From: Aurantiacibacter zhengii
GTDB lineage: Bacteria; Pseudomonadota; Alphaproteobacteria; Sphingomonadales; Sphingomonadaceae
Assembly (NCBI RefSeq): GCF_003584125.1
Contig: NZ_QXFL01000009.1
Span: forward strand, 47,208-111,207
DNA: 64,000 nt
Direction of reading: 5' to 3'
Shown: positions 29,201-38,585 of the stretch, piece after piece
Layout: each line of letters begins with the position of its first letter
How positions within the stretch are numbered: position 1 is the first letter of the stretch
Program-made: the position numbers and the translations under genes
Notes under the pieces: generated by a model
The model's database searches: none
The model's input: the letters and a program-made list of their open reading frames with translations, nothing else
Told to the model about the DNA's origin: nothing

Positions 29201-30957
29201 TCGTGGATCGTCCCGGCGTCCTCTCCCTGCAAGCTGGCGGGAATTTCGGACAGCACCCGGAAACCGAAGTTCTCCAGCGCGGGCACCGCGTCGGAGAGGG
29301 GAAGCGAACCGTGGTGCTGGTATACCTTCAGACGCAGCCGGTCCTCACCATCTGCGTCCGAGCGATAGAGCCGCACATCGCGTTCGCCGCCCTCTTCCTC
29401 GGCATGAGCGGCAAGCTGGCGCAGGCGACCGATGTCGGCGGCGGCCTCCGCAGCGCTGTAGGCGGTGCGGTAGAAGGCGGGGAAGCTCTCGGCATAACGC
29501 ACTGCCAGGGCCGCGGCGCGGCTGGCATCCTCGGTCTTCAGCAGCGCGTCCTCCACCGCATCCTGCCAGCCGCGCAGCATGGCACTGAGCGCGTTATCGA
29601 CAGCTTCGCTATCGACGCTGGTGCCCTTGCCGCGGAAATCCATGACGTAACGCAGCAGCGCCAGGTTGCCGCCTTCCACCATCAGACTCCAGTCGAGCGT
29701 GGTGGCACCGGTCTCGCTCTCCAGCAAGTCCTGGATCTGCAGGCGAACAGCGGTGGAAATCATGTCGCGCGGCAGCCAGACGAAGCCGAACACGTGCCGG
29801 CCCAGCGGTGCGGTGACAAGCGTTGCCCGCGGGCGCGGACGGTCCGTCAGGCCCATCATGGCGGTGGCGACGCGGGTGATGTCATCGTCGGAGAAGCTGA
29901 TGATCAGGTCGTGCGGCAGAGCGGTAAGCGCGTGGACCAGCGACTTGTAATCGTGGCTGCCCGGCTCGAAATCCAGCCGGTCCATGATGATCTTGAGCTG
30001 CTGGCGCAGTACGGGCACGTTGTCTGGCGAGGTGACCAGCGCGGCGCTGGTCCAGATGCCGGCGTGAACGCTCAGCGCCTCCACCCTGCCATTTTCCATC
30101 AGCGGCACGATGAACAGGTCCAGCGGAACGCGGCGGTGGACCTTCGAAATGCGGTTGGCCTTCACGATCAGCGGCGCGCGGCCCTGGTTGCCCCTGCCGC
30201 CATCCTTGCTCCCGTCCTTGCCATCGAACCAGGCAAAGGCCTTGTCGAAGGCATCGTCGGCCAGCAGGTCGGGCGTGGAGCGGCGGCAGATGCCGTATTC
30301 GTCGCTCTGGCTGCCGTCGCGCTTGCGGGTGATGTGGCCCAGCTGGGTCATCATCCCGCCGCCCAGCCAGCGCAGCAGTGCCGCCCCTTCGGCATCGGGC
30401 AGCCGGTCGGCATCCTCGGCGATCGCATCGCGCAGCTTCGACCAGTCGGCAACCGCGGCGCGCACATCCAGGATGGCGGTGCGCAGTTCGGCCTCCAGCT
30501 CGCGCCGGTCCTTCGCGTCGATCCGGCCGGTCTCGATATAGACCCAGCTTTCCTTCTTCTCGCCCGTGGCTTCGCCCTCGGGCACGTCGACCAGCGCATC
30601 CTCGCGCCGGCGCACGGGCAGGATGGGGTGGACGAGCACGTCGATGGGCAATCCCCGCGCGGCCATGGTGGCGGCGATGGAATCGACCAGGAACGGCATG
30701 TCCTTGTTGATGATGGCGAGCCGCATGAAACGCCGGTCGCCCGATTCGGTGCGCAGCAGGATGGACGGCTTGCCATCCTCGCGGGTGCGCGCGGCCTCGA
30801 CCACGAAGGCGGCGGCCTCGTCCAGTTCGTCGCCTTGCAGTGCAGTCTCGCCGGGCAGCAGGGAATCGCTGATCCGGTCCTTCAGCACGGCGGCAAAGCC
30901 CCGCTCTTCCTTGGTGAAATCCTTGAAAGCTGCGGACTTGCTGCTTGTCTTCGCCAT
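26206..30957 (-). CDS. NAD-specific glutamate dehydrogenase, large (180-kDa) class
   Basis: A 1583-aa enzyme that oxidatively deaminates glutamate to 2-oxoglutarate with NAD, mainly for glutamate catabolism. Length is typical of the GDH-180 class. A long N-terminal regulatory part (about 1-700, with ACT-like segments) precedes the catalytic domain: GGIRWSDRRDDFRTEV, VPTGAKGGFYPK (substrate Lys) near 810-830, GCGDMSGDVFGNGML and GGIGTYVKSS further on. It is monocistronic and is the longest gene in the window. It is called gdhB or gdh2 in other genera. Confidence 0.96.
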   Translation of the reverse strand: MAKTSSKSAAFKDFTKEERGFAAVLKDRISDSLLPGETALQGDELDEAAAFVVEAARTREDGKPSILLRTESGDRRFMRLAIINKDMPFLVDSIAATMAARGLPIDVLVHPILPVRRREDALVDVPEGEATGEKKESWVYIETGRIDAKDRRELEAELRTAILDVRAAVADWSKLRDAIAEDADRLPDAEGAALLRWLGGGMMTQLGHITRKRDGSQSDEYGICRRSTPDLLADDAFDKAFAWFDGKDGSKDGGRGNQGRAPLIVKANRISKVHRRVPLDLFIVPLMENGRVEALSVHAGIWTSAALVTSPDNVPVLRQQLKIIMDRLDFEPGSHDYKSLVHALTALPHDLIISFSDDDITRVATAMMGLTDRPRPRATLVTAPLGRHVFGFVWLPRDMISTAVRLQIQDLLESETGATTLDWSLMVEGGNLALLRYVMDFRGKGTSVDSEAVDNALSAMLRGWQDAVEDALLKTEDASRAAALAVRYAESFPAFYRTAYSAAEAAADIGRLRQLAAHAEEEGGERDVRLYRSDADGEDRLRLKVYQHHGSLPLSDAVPALENFGFRVLSEIPASLQGEDAGTIHDFTLGLPAGVGYDEVLSRAADIEEAVSAVLNEHAEDDVFNRLVVVSGLVARETDWLRAFYRYLRQANIAFTIYTVVDALAAAPKVTRGLIDLFIALHDPSTKGDRAKTAEGIDDEIRSGLAEVSAINDDRILRLYWTTLRAILRTNAFAPSAADALAFKFDSAQVPGLPKPVPWREIFVYSRRVEGVHLRAGPVARGGIRWSDRRDDFRTEVLGLMKAQKVKNAVIVPTGAKGGFYPKRLPNPAIDRDAWFTEGKESYKVYIRALLSITDNYEGERVVHPDGVVRHDGDDPYFVVAADKGTATFSDTANAIALEHDFWLGDAFASGGSNGYDHKEMGITARGAWISVQRHFLEMGVDVQTDPVRVVGCGDMSGDVFGNGMLLSKSIKLIAAFDHRHIFIDPDPDPAASWKERKRLFEMERSNWAEYDEKLISRGGGIYPRTMKRIDLTKTAMDALGIAESELKEGGIDPDSLISAILKSPADLLWFGGIGTYVKSSDESSADVGDPANDALRVDGEDLRVKVVGEGANLGLTQAGRIEFALNGGRINTDFIDNSAGVDCSDNEVNIKIALAAARAAGRISEERRNALLKDMTEEVAALVLEDNRLQALALSIAEQGGSRTVGAQARLIETLEELGGLDPDNEGLGDAETLKRRSGEGRGLVRPELAVLLSHSKLVLQDAVESSPLAGDDAADPLVLADFPPQLQEGFRKQLLEHRLRNEIVGTVVANKVVNRMGMLHPFELAEEEGAGLGLIGNGFVAASKLLGMDEIWHAAETAKMPETARLMLFDQAALALRGHIADLLRSGGGTMSPSQLREEIADTVAELAENVDTLLGDEARAHVEEIAARMCEKGAPAKLAEQVAQLFALDGAIGIARLASETSIGVIDLAHAFIRLGSLLGIDWAQSRAAVMSPSDPWERLLVAGLARDFQAMRFEFLRGLARKRGKSAGDPLALIEEWAEANEKPVAQFRRMVRRAQAATPVAPAMLAQIASQARNLLLG

Positions 30958-31383
30958 GCGTGCCTGTCTCCTCTAGAGCGCGGCACCACAGCTGGCGCCG
31001 CGACTCCCTCTTCCAGCGATGACCCTTACCGGAAGTTCCCGATCGCCTCTATCCGTGTCGCCTGACAGAGGCGAGAAAAAAGTTACGTTGGAAACCTCTT
31101 TGTTGTTCCCTCAAGCGCCGGGCGGGGTGCGTCCGCACCCCTTGGCTTTCCTCGCATAAGCTCGGGCCCGCGTTCGCGCTTGCGGTCGCTTCGCGCCCGA
31201 ATCCGGCGCGAGTCTTGTTGTAACTGGAAACGGTCCGCGACTAGCGGACCGCAAGGGCGAACGGCCGCCCGCAAGTGCCGCGCAGTCCGAAGGACGGAGC
31301 GAACAGCACCGAGGACGCACCCGCGGAGGCGGGTGCGAAAAACAAACACTCGGAGCCGAAGATCTACCGCAGAACCCCCTTCT
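30958..31383. other. Structured intergenic region, possible ncRNA or repeat element
   Basis: 426 nt with no convincing gene. It holds several short GC-rich inverted repeats: 31043-31050/31067-31074, 31124-31130/31135-31141, 31191-31197/31205-31211, 31231-31238/31244-31251 (8 bp, perfect), and 31316-31324/31329-31337 (9 bp, perfect) followed by AAAAA. None has a T-run placed to terminate either flanking gene. The short ORFs within it have low-complexity Arg/Pro-rich translations and look spurious. The upstream edge must contain the NAD-GDH promoter. Confidence 0.45.
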
Positions 31384-32360
<977 letters not shown>

Positions 32361-32364
<4 letters not shown>

Positions 32365-33083
32365 AGCGCGGCCACCGTGCGCAGCAGCAGCGCGATATCG
32401 CCGTCCCGCGACAGGCGATGGTCGCCGCCTTTCACCAGCGTCACCTGCACATCTTCACTCTGCAAGGCAGCGGATAGGCGCGCCGATATTTCGGGCGGTA
32501 CGTCGGTATCCTCCTGCCCGTGCAGCAAGCGCACGGGGACGGTAATGGGAATTTCGCGGTGAAGCAGGCGGTTCTCTTCCGCATCCTGCCAGAACTTCGC
32601 GTGGGTGGGGGTGGGATCGTAGCCGTAGTTGTTTTCTTCGAAGATCGTTTCTCCGGCGCGCAACTGGCTCTTGTGCACATCGGTAAAGCCCCAGTCCGAA
32701 AAGTCGGGGGCAGACGCGATGCCGACGAGGCCGTGCAGCCGCTCGCCCAGAGCCATGGCCACCAGCAGCATCAGCCAGCCTCCCATGGAAGAGCCGACCA
32801 CGACCACCCTGTCCGAGGCGACATTCGCTCCGATCAGCGCCACCACCTCGTCCCGCCACTGGCTGAGCGAACCGTCGGCAAAGTCGCCGCTGCTTTCCCC
32901 GCAGCCGGAATAGTCCAGCAGCAGGCACTCGCGCCCGTTATAGGCGCACCAGTCGAACAGCGCGGTCGCCTTGCCGCCTGCCATGTCGGACATATAGCCG
33001 GGCAGGAAGACCACCGCAGGCCCGCTGCCGGTCGTATGGCGATAGGCGACCTGCTGGCCGCCGATTTCGAATTTTTCTGTCAT
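32361..33083 (-). CDS. Alpha/beta hydrolase
   Basis: A 240-aa serine hydrolase. The oxyanion loop region is VVFLPGYMSDMAGGKA, the nucleophile elbow VGSSMGGW (Ser near residue 93), the acid LHGQEDTDVPP and the His GGDHRLSRDGD. It resembles the esterase/palmitoyl-thioesterase ABHD10 type. ATG 33083 is taken as the start because the upstream extension to 33149 looks non-coding and would run into the divergent Thr-leader promoter. Its stop overlaps the monooxygenase start (ATGA), so the two form an operon. Confidence 0.85.
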
Positions 33084-33142
33084 CGCAAGGTTACATGGCA
33101 AGCGACGGGGTGCTCGCCAAGGGGATGGCGCGGCAAGATTTA

Positions 33143-33171
33143 GTGACATCGGCGCAAAGCGGCACTATGTC
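33143..33171 (+). promoter_or_regulatory. Promoter of the threonine leader and thrS operon
   Basis: GTGACA at 33143-33148, a 17-nt spacer and TATGTC at 33166-33171. The -10 ends 6 nt before the ATG of the leader peptide at 33178, predicting a transcript that begins at the leader start codon, as described for the trpL leader in rhizobia. Sequence match only. Confidence 0.55.
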
Positions 33172-33177
33172 TGCGCC

Positions 33178-33249
33178 ATGGCCAAACGTGTGACCACCAC
33201 CACGACTACCACCACCTCGGGCAACCGGGGGCGGGTGCTCGTGGCCTGA
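33178..33249 (+). CDS. Threonine-rich leader peptide, 23 aa
   Basis: The ORF reads MAKRV, then eight consecutive Thr codons (33193-33216: ACC ACC ACC ACG ACT ACC ACC ACC), then SGNRGRVLVA and TGA. A run of eight Thr codons in a tiny ORF directly after a promoter and upstream of thrS is the hallmark of an amino-acid attenuation leader. The E. coli thr operon leader has a similar Thr run and a GN-containing tail. No Shine-Dalgarno is visible, consistent with a leaderless transcript. The peptide itself probably has no function; its translation is the sensor of Thr-tRNA supply. Confidence 0.7.
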   Translation: MAKRVTTTTTTTTSGNRGRVLVA

Positions 33250-33304
33250 TCACGCACCCCGCCACCCGGTTTCGGGTGGCATCGCGCCAGCTTCCCGAAA
33301 CCGG
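33230..33304 (+). promoter_or_regulatory. Threonine attenuator with mutually exclusive hairpins
   Basis: Four pairing regions are visible. Region 1 (33230-33238, GGCGGGTGC) can pair with region 2 (33254-33263, one bulged C) around the leader stop. Region 2 to 3: GCCACCCG (33261-33268) pairs perfectly with CGGGTGGC (33273-33280), GTTT loop. Region 3 to 4: CCGGTTTCGGG (33266-33276) pairs perfectly over 11 bp with CCCGAAACCGG (33294-33304). The 2:3 and 3:4 structures exclude each other. A ribosome stalled on the Thr codons would mask region 1 and favour 2:3; one reaching the stop would mask part of 2 and favour 3:4. There is no U-tract after 3:4, so Rho-dependent or translational control is possible. 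Confidence 0.6.
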
Positions 33305-33339
33305 ATTGACCAATTCGCTGGGCGCGAGGACGTGAAGCA

Positions 33340-33831
33340 ATGCGATACTACATCGATACAGAGTTCAACGGCACCGGCGGCCAGTTGCTCTCCATCGCGC
33401 TGGTGCGCGAGGACGGCGAAGCCTTCTACGAAGTGCTGCACGCCCACGAACTGGTGGTGCCGTGGGTGAAGGAACACGTCGTCCCCTTCTTCGAGAAGGA
33501 ACCGGTCGACCGGCTGACGGCGGTGAAGAAAATGCAGAAGTTCTTGCGCAAGGATAGCGGCCCGCACGTTTTCATCGCCGACTGGCCGGAGGATTTTGTC
33601 CACTTCAACACCATGCTGCTGCGCGATCATGGCAAGCGCAACGATCCGTTCCGCTATGCCTGCCTGCTGCTGAACCTGCCCGGTTTCGACACTGCGCTCG
33701 CCAGTCGCACGCCGCACAATGCGCTGGAAGATGCCCGCGCGCTGGCGCACTATGTGGAGCTGCATATGGCGGGGAAGACGGATGACATGGCACCCGAAGA
33801 TCTCGCGCTTGTCCGAAAGGCTTGCGCTTGA
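33340..33831 (+). CDS. DEDDh 3'-5' exoribonuclease-like protein
   Basis: A 163-aa RNase-T/DEDDh-fold protein similar in layout to the small Rv2179c-type 3'-5' exoribonucleases. Catalytic positions are visible: DTEF (Asp6 and Glu8), the Asp in FIADWPEDF near 80, and HNALEDARAL (His and Asp) near 126-135. Complete motifs suggest activity on RNA 3' ends. ATG 33340 has GAGGA at 33326-33330. It lies directly after the threonine attenuator, and thrS begins 71 nt after its stop, so it probably shares the Thr-responsive transcript. Confidence 0.8.
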   Translation: MRYYIDTEFNGTGGQLLSIALVREDGEAFYEVLHAHELVVPWVKEHVVPFFEKEPVDRLTAVKKMQKFLRKDSGPHVFIADWPEDFVHFNTMLLRDHGKRNDPFRYACLLLNLPGFDTALASRTPHNALEDARALAHYVELHMAGKTDDMAPEDLALVRKACA

Positions 33832-33902
33832 CGCCCACTTGCCTAGTCCACGCCCTGCAAGGCATAGGCCCCGACAGATATTCCCACGGAAGTTTTTGAA
33901 GC

Positions 33903-35921
33903 ATGACCGAACTAGTCCAGATCAGCCTTCCCGATGGCTCGAAGCGCGCGATGGAGCCCGGCAGCACGCCGGGCGACGTGGCCGCCGCCATCGGCCCCGG
34001 CCTTGCCAAGGCCGCGCTTGCCGCGCGCGTGAACGGCGAAGTGCGCGACCTTAACCGCCCGTTCGACTGTGACAGCGACCTCGAACTCATCACCGCGCGT
34101 GACGAGGCCGATGCGCTGGAACTGGCGCGGCACGACTATGCCCACGTGCTGGCCGAAGCCGTGCAATCGCTGTGGCCCGGCACGCAGATCACTTTCGGCC
34201 CTGCCACCGACGATGGCTTCTATTACGACGTGAAAGCGCCCGACAATCGGGAGCCGTTCAGCATGGACGACCTGCCGCAGATCGAAGAGCGGATGCGCGA
34301 CATCATCAAGGCGGACAAGCCGCTGGTGCGCGAGGTCTGGTCTCGCCAGCAGCTGATCGAAAAGTGGGAATCCGAAGGCGAAACCTACAAGGCTGAATGG
34401 GCGAAGGAACTGCCCGAAAACGAGGAACTGACGGTCTATTGGTCGGGCGAGCCCGGCGGCGATGATTCCTGGCTGGACATGTGCCGCGGGCCGCACCTTG
34501 CCTCCACCGGCAAGCTCGATCCGCAGGCGTTCAAGCTGATGCGTGTCGCAGGTGCCTACTGGCGCGGCGACCAGAAGAACGCGCAGCTCACGCGCATCTA
34601 CGGCACCGGCTGGCTCAACAAGAAGCAGCTTCAGGCTCACCTCACCCGGCTGGAGGAAGCCGCCAAGCGCGACCACCGCAAGCTGGGCCGCGAGATGGAC
34701 CTGTTCCACCTCCAGGAAGAGGCGCACGGCAGCGTTTTCTGGCATCCCAACGGCTATCGCATCTGGCGCGAGCTGGAGAGCTACATGCGCCGCAAGATGG
34801 ACGGCTCGGGCTACCGCGAGATCAAGACGCCGCAGGTGATGGACGCGCGCCAGTGGGAACGCTCCGGCCACTGGGGCAAGTACCGCGAGAACATGTTCGT
34901 CATCCCCGACGAGATTCCGAATACGGAAGACGAGGGCGACCTGGTGTCCAAGGATGCCGACTGGATGGCGCTGAAGCCGATGAACTGCCCGGCGCACGTG
35001 CTGGTGTTCAAGCAGGGCATTACGTCCTACCGCGACCTGCCGATCCGGCTGGGCGAGATGGGCTGCTGCCACCGCAACGAGCCCCACGGCGCGCTGCACG
35101 GCCTGATGCGCGTGCGCCAGTTCACGCAGGACGACGCGCACATCTTCTGCACCGAGAAACAGGTGGTGGAGGAGGTGCGCTCCTTCATCGAGCTGGCGGA
35201 CTCGGTCTACAAGGATTTCGGCTTTACCTACTCGATCAAGCTGGCGCTGCGACCCGAACAGCGGTTCGGAAGCGATGCGGACTGGGACAAGGCCGAGCAG
35301 GAACTGCGCGATGCCGTTAAAGAAGCCGGCATGATGAACGAGGAATACGGCTGGGAAGAACTGCCCGGAGAAGGCGCGTTCTACGCGCCCAAGCTGGAAT
35401 GGCACCTCACCGATGCCATCGGCCGCACCTGGCAGGTGGGCACGATCCAGGGTGACCGCGTGCTCCCCGAGCGCCTGGACGCGACCTACATCGGCGAGGA
35501 CGGCGAAAAGCACCGCCCGGTGATGCTGCACCGCGCGATCTTCGGATCGTACGAACGCTTCATCGGCATCCTGATCGAACACTTCGCCGGTCGCCTGCCG
35601 ACCTGGCTCGCCCCGGTGCAGGCGGTGGTTGCCACCATTGTTTCCGATGCGGACGACTACGCGAATGAAGCCGTGGCGAAGCTGAGGGCGGCGGGCATCC
35701 GCGTGGACAGCGATCTTCGTAACGAGAAGATCAACTACAAGGTGCGCGAACATTCGCTGGCGAAAGTCCCGCACATGCTGGTGGTCGGCAAGCGGGAGGC
35801 CGAGGAGGGGACCGTCGCCATGCGCACGCTGGGCGAGAAGGAGCAGAAGTTCCTCTCGCTGGACGAAGCGATTGCCCTGCTGAAGGCAGAAGCAACGCCG
35901 CCCGACCTGCGCGGCGAATAG
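33903..35921 (+). CDS. thrS: Threonyl-tRNA synthetase
   Basis: Class II synthetase charging tRNA-Thr. The 672-aa product has the full layout: N-terminal TGS domain (about 1-65), editing domain with [11 protein letters not shown] (HxxxH) near 77 and MCRGPHL near 193, catalytic core with motif 2 ([20 protein letters not shown] split around 390-408), zinc-binding MNCPAHVL and the C-terminal anticodon-binding domain from about 570. It is likely controlled by the threonine leader 0.7 kb upstream through the intervening exoribonuclease gene; no separate promoter is convincing in the 71-nt gap. Confidence 0.97.
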   Translation: MTELVQISLPDGSKRAMEPGSTPGDVAAAIGPGLAKAALAARVNGEVRDLNRPFDCDSDLELITARDEADALELARHDYAHVLAEAVQSLWPGTQITFGPATDDGFYYDVKAPDNREPFSMDDLPQIEERMRDIIKADKPLVREVWSRQQLIEKWESEGETYKAEWAKELPENEELTVYWSGEPGGDDSWLDMCRGPHLASTGKLDPQAFKLMRVAGAYWRGDQKNAQLTRIYGTGWLNKKQLQAHLTRLEEAAKRDHRKLGREMDLFHLQEEAHGSVFWHPNGYRIWRELESYMRRKMDGSGYREIKTPQVMDARQWERSGHWGKYRENMFVIPDEIPNTEDEGDLVSKDADWMALKPMNCPAHVLVFKQGITSYRDLPIRLGEMGCCHRNEPHGALHGLMRVRQFTQDDAHIFCTEKQVVEEVRSFIELADSVYKDFGFTYSIKLALRPEQRFGSDADWDKAEQELRDAVKEAGMMNEEYGWEELPGEGAFYAPKLEWHLTDAIGRTWQVGTIQGDRVLPERLDATYIGEDGEKHRPVMLHRAIFGSYERFIGILIEHFAGRLPTWLAPVQAVVATIVSDADDYANEAVAKLRAAGIRVDSDLRNEKINYKVREHSLAKVPHMLVVGKREAEEGTVAMRTLGEKEQKFLSLDEAIALLKAEATPPDLRGE

Positions 35922-35929
35922 CAACGGCG

Positions 35930-36673
35930 ATGGATTTGCTTGCCGGGTACGATCCGGTCCAGCTCGGCATCGCCCTTTTTGCAGCGCTGGGTTCGGCCTT
36001 CATTCGCGGCCTTACCGGGTTCGGCATGGCGATCCTGCTGGTGCCGATCCTCGCCCTTGCCCTGACCCCGGTCGATGCCGTGTTGCTGGCGAATTTCCTG
36101 TCGATCTTCATCGGGTTGTCGGAAATCGTGCGCCTGGTGCGCGGGGCGGAGCGGTCGGCCTGGATCATTTCCGCAATCGTGCTCGCCACCGCGCCGTTCG
36201 GCTTTCTCGCCTTGGCGTGGACATCCCCCGATGTCGCCCGCTTCGTGATTGCCATGATCGCGTTCTCCGCTTTCCTGGCAGTCCTGCTGCCGCGTCGACC
36301 CGCTGCACAGCCTGGCGCGGTGACGACGGGCGGCGTCGGCATCCTGAGCGGCCTGATGACGGGCTATGCCGGAATGCCGGGGCCGCCGGTCGTCCCCTAC
36401 TATGTCGGCCGGGATCTCCCGCGCGAGACCGCCAAGGCCAGCATGATGCTGATCTTCACCTTTGCCCCCTTCGCCGGACTGATCACGGGCGGGACGCTGG
36501 GAGTGCTCGACTGGGGTCTGAGCCTGCTGGCCGCCTGCCTGTTTCCCGCCGTGCTGCTGGGTAACTGGCTGGGCAACCATGCGTCGGGCCGCGTGTCGGA
36601 CCCGACCTGGCGCAGCATCGTGGGCATCGTTCTTGCCAGCGCTGCCGTCGCTGCATTCGTGCGGCTGGTCTAG
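35930..36673 (+). CDS. TauE/SafE family sulfite/sulfonate exporter (copy 1)
   Basis: A 247-aa inner-membrane protein with about eight helices in two repeated halves. The conserved half-repeat motifs are FIRGLTGFGMAI near 24 and GYAGMPGPPVVPYY near 145. The family moves sulfite, sulfonates or other organic anions. It starts 8 nt after the thrS stop, so it may be read through from that operon. A paralogue follows 11 nt later with the same motif pattern, and they may form a heteromer. Confidence 0.87.
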   Translation: MDLLAGYDPVQLGIALFAALGSAFIRGLTGFGMAILLVPILALALTPVDAVLLANFLSIFIGLSEIVRLVRGAERSAWIISAIVLATAPFGFLALAWTSPDVARFVIAMIAFSAFLAVLLPRRPAAQPGAVTTGGVGILSGLMTGYAGMPGPPVVPYYVGRDLPRETAKASMMLIFTFAPFAGLITGGTLGVLDWGLSLLAACLFPAVLLGNWLGNHASGRVSDPTWRSIVGIVLASAAVAAFVRLV

Positions 36674-36684
36674 GCTGCACGCGG

Positions 36685-37422
36685 GTGTTCGGCTTTCCCA
36701 TCGAGGCAGTGATCGTCGCGGTCCTCGCGGCCATTGCGGCTGGCTTTATCCGCGGACTGGCAGGTTTCGGCCTGTCGGTGGTGCTGGTGCCGGTGCTGCA
36801 ACTGGCCATCGCGCCCAGCGCAGCGGTACTGGTGGGCATTGTCTCGCTGTTCCTGATCGGGTTGACCGATGTGAACCGCATCCGCCGCGATGCCGACCCC
36901 TCGGCGATCCCGATCACGCTCCTGGCGCTCGCCTGCATGCCGCTGGGCCTGTGGGCGCTGGTAACCTTGCCGCCTGCGTGGGCGCGCATGCTGATCGCGC
37001 TCGTCTCTCTGGGTGCATTCGTGCTGGTGGTGGTGCCGCTGGGCAAGGTGGCGCTGCCACGCCGACCGGCGATGGCGCTATCGGGCTTCTTCACCGGGTT
37101 TTTCGGCGGGTTCGCCGGGATGCCCGGGCCGGGCATGGCACCGTTCTACCTGCGCGGTCGGCTGGAGCCGAAAGTGGCGCGCGCTTCCATGATGGCGATA
37201 TTCCTGGTGCTGACCCCGATCGCGGCTGCGGTGTTCATCGCGCTCGGCATTGGCGGTCGCTCGGAAGTGGAACTGGCCGCGCTGCTCTTTCCCGCCGTGC
37301 TGGTGGGCGACTGGTTCGGCCATCGCGCCTTTGGCCGCGTCACACCGCGCCAGTGGCAGGTGGCAACGGCGCTGGTGCTGGGCGGGGCGGCGGTAGGGGC
37401 GCTCTATAAGCTGGCGAGTTGA
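36685..37422 (+). CDS. TauE/SafE family sulfite/sulfonate exporter (copy 2)
   Basis: A 245-aa membrane protein beginning at GTG 36685. It shares the motifs of the preceding gene: FIRGLAGFGLSVVLVP, GFAGMPGPGMAPFY and ARASMM. The tandem arrangement points to an old duplication. A 6-bp hairpin (37423-37440) follows the stop without a T-run. A third family member lies in the cys operon at 38.6 kb but is more distant in sequence. Confidence 0.87.
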   Translation: MFGFPIEAVIVAVLAAIAAGFIRGLAGFGLSVVLVPVLQLAIAPSAAVLVGIVSLFLIGLTDVNRIRRDADPSAIPITLLALACMPLGLWALVTLPPAWARMLIALVSLGAFVLVVVPLGKVALPRRPAMALSGFFTGFFGGFAGMPGPGMAPFYLRGRLEPKVARASMMAIFLVLTPIAAAVFIALGIGGRSEVELAALLFPAVLVGDWFGHRAFGRVTPRQWQVATALVLGGAAVGALYKLAS

Positions 37423-37465
37423 CGCTGCGACGAAGCAGCGCCGGGCCCCGCTACGGACCTCCCGT

Positions 37466-38488
37466 TCACGCTGACGGCTCTTCCCCGGCGCGGATATCAG
37501 ACAGCTTCTGCTCCCATGCGAGGGCATGGGCGACGATGGTTTCCAGGTTGGCGTGGCGCGGTTGCCAGGGCAGCGTGGCCTTGATCCGGCTCGGGTCCGA
37601 AACGAGCGCAGCTGGGTCTCCTGCGCGGCGCGGCTCCAGGTGGCGCTCGATCTTGCGATTGGTTACCCGGTCGACCGCATCCAGCACCTCGAGAACGGAA
37701 AAACCCCTGCCGTAGCCGCAGTTCATCGTCAGCGACCGATCCGGGTGTTCGACGAGGGCTTCCAGCGCCAGCACGTGGGCATCGGCCAGGTCGCTGACAT
37801 GGATGTAGTCGCGAACGCCGGTGCCATCGGGCGTATCGAAATCGGTGCCGAAGACCCCTACGGCCTCTCTCTTGCCCAGCGCTGCCTCGACGGCGACCTT
37901 GATGAGGTGCGTGGCACCCGCAGTCGATTGCCCGGTGCGGCGCTGCGGATCGGCCCCGGCGACGTTGAAATAACGCAGGGCGCAGTAATTCAGTGGATGG
38001 GCCGCGGCGGTATCGGCAAGCATCTGCTCCGTCATCAGCTTCGACCAGCCATAGGGATTTATCGGCTGCTTCGGCACATCCTCGGTGACCGGAGAGACAT
38101 CCGGCACCCCGTAGGTGGCCGCGGTGGAGGAGAAGATGAAATGCGACACGCCCGCCTTCACGACCGCCTCCAGCAAGGCGCGGCTCTTCACCGTGTTGTT
38201 GTGATAGTACTTGAGCGGGTCCGCCACGCTTTCGGGCACGACGACCGATCCAGCGAAATGCATGACAGCGCCGATGTTCTGTTCGTCGAAAATGCGCGCA
38301 AGCAGGTCCTGATCGGCGATGTCCCCTTCGTAGAATGGAACGTCGTCCGGAATGGCGAAGGTGAAGCCGGTCGACAGGTTGTCGATGACCGCGACCGCCC
38401 AGCCTGCATCGCGCAGCGCCAGCACCGCGTGGCTGCCGATGTAACCGGCGCCGCCGGTGACCAGAACGGAAAACGTCTTTGCGATCAA
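37466..38488 (-). CDS. galE: UDP-glucose 4-epimerase
   Basis: A 340-aa extended SDR enzyme interconverting UDP-glucose and UDP-galactose. The NAD site VTGGAGYIGSH is at the N-terminus, with FSSTAATYG (Ser) near 120 and the catalytic YGWSK (YxxxK) near 145, followed by LRYFNVAGAD. The start is uncertain: TTG 38488 has AGGGG about 6 nt upstream and gives the normal N-terminus; ATG 38518 would add ten non-conserved residues. It supplies UDP-Gal to polysaccharide synthesis together with galU and ugd elsewhere in the window. Confidence 0.93.
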   Translation of the reverse strand: MIAKTFSVLVTGGAGYIGSHAVLALRDAGWAVAVIDNLSTGFTFAIPDDVPFYEGDIADQDLLARIFDEQNIGAVMHFAGSVVVPESVADPLKYYHNNTVKSRALLEAVVKAGVSHFIFSSTAATYGVPDVSPVTEDVPKQPINPYGWSKLMTEQMLADTAAAHPLNYCALRYFNVAGADPQRRTGQSTAGATHLIKVAVEAALGKREAVGVFGTDFDTPDGTGVRDYIHVSDLADAHVLALEALVEHPDRSLTMNCGYGRGFSVLEVLDAVDRVTNRKIERHLEPRRAGDPAALVSDPSRIKATLPWQPRHANLETIVAHALAWEQKLSDIRAGEEPSA

Positions 38489-38585
38489 ATCATCACCCCT
38501 TTGGCTCCAACCTGCCATTGCCAGTCATGCACGGGTTGTAAAGTCTGCAGCCGCGACCCGTGCCACACTCCCTTTCGGCCCGCCC

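Noticed and set aside
26815..31065. A 1416-codon open frame antisense to NAD-glutamate dehydrogenase, and similar long plus-strand frames at 25301-27730 and 11947-14715
   Set aside because: They are codon-bias shadows in high-GC DNA. The opposite strand encodes complete recognised enzymes, and the shadow translations are His/Gln/Arg-rich without motifs.
31083..31349. 88-codon minus-strand frame in the structured intergenic region
   Set aside because: Arg/Pro-rich translation with no ribosome site or recognisable domain; more likely a by-product of GC-rich hairpins.
33261..33280. Treating the GCCACCCG hairpin alone as a terminator of the divergent hydrolase
   Set aside because: It lies upstream of that gene's start, has no T-run, and makes sense only with the alternative 3:4 pairing as part of the Thr leader.
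37423..37440. 6-bp hairpin between tauE copy 2 and galE as a terminator
   Set aside because: The stem is short and no T-run follows on either strand.
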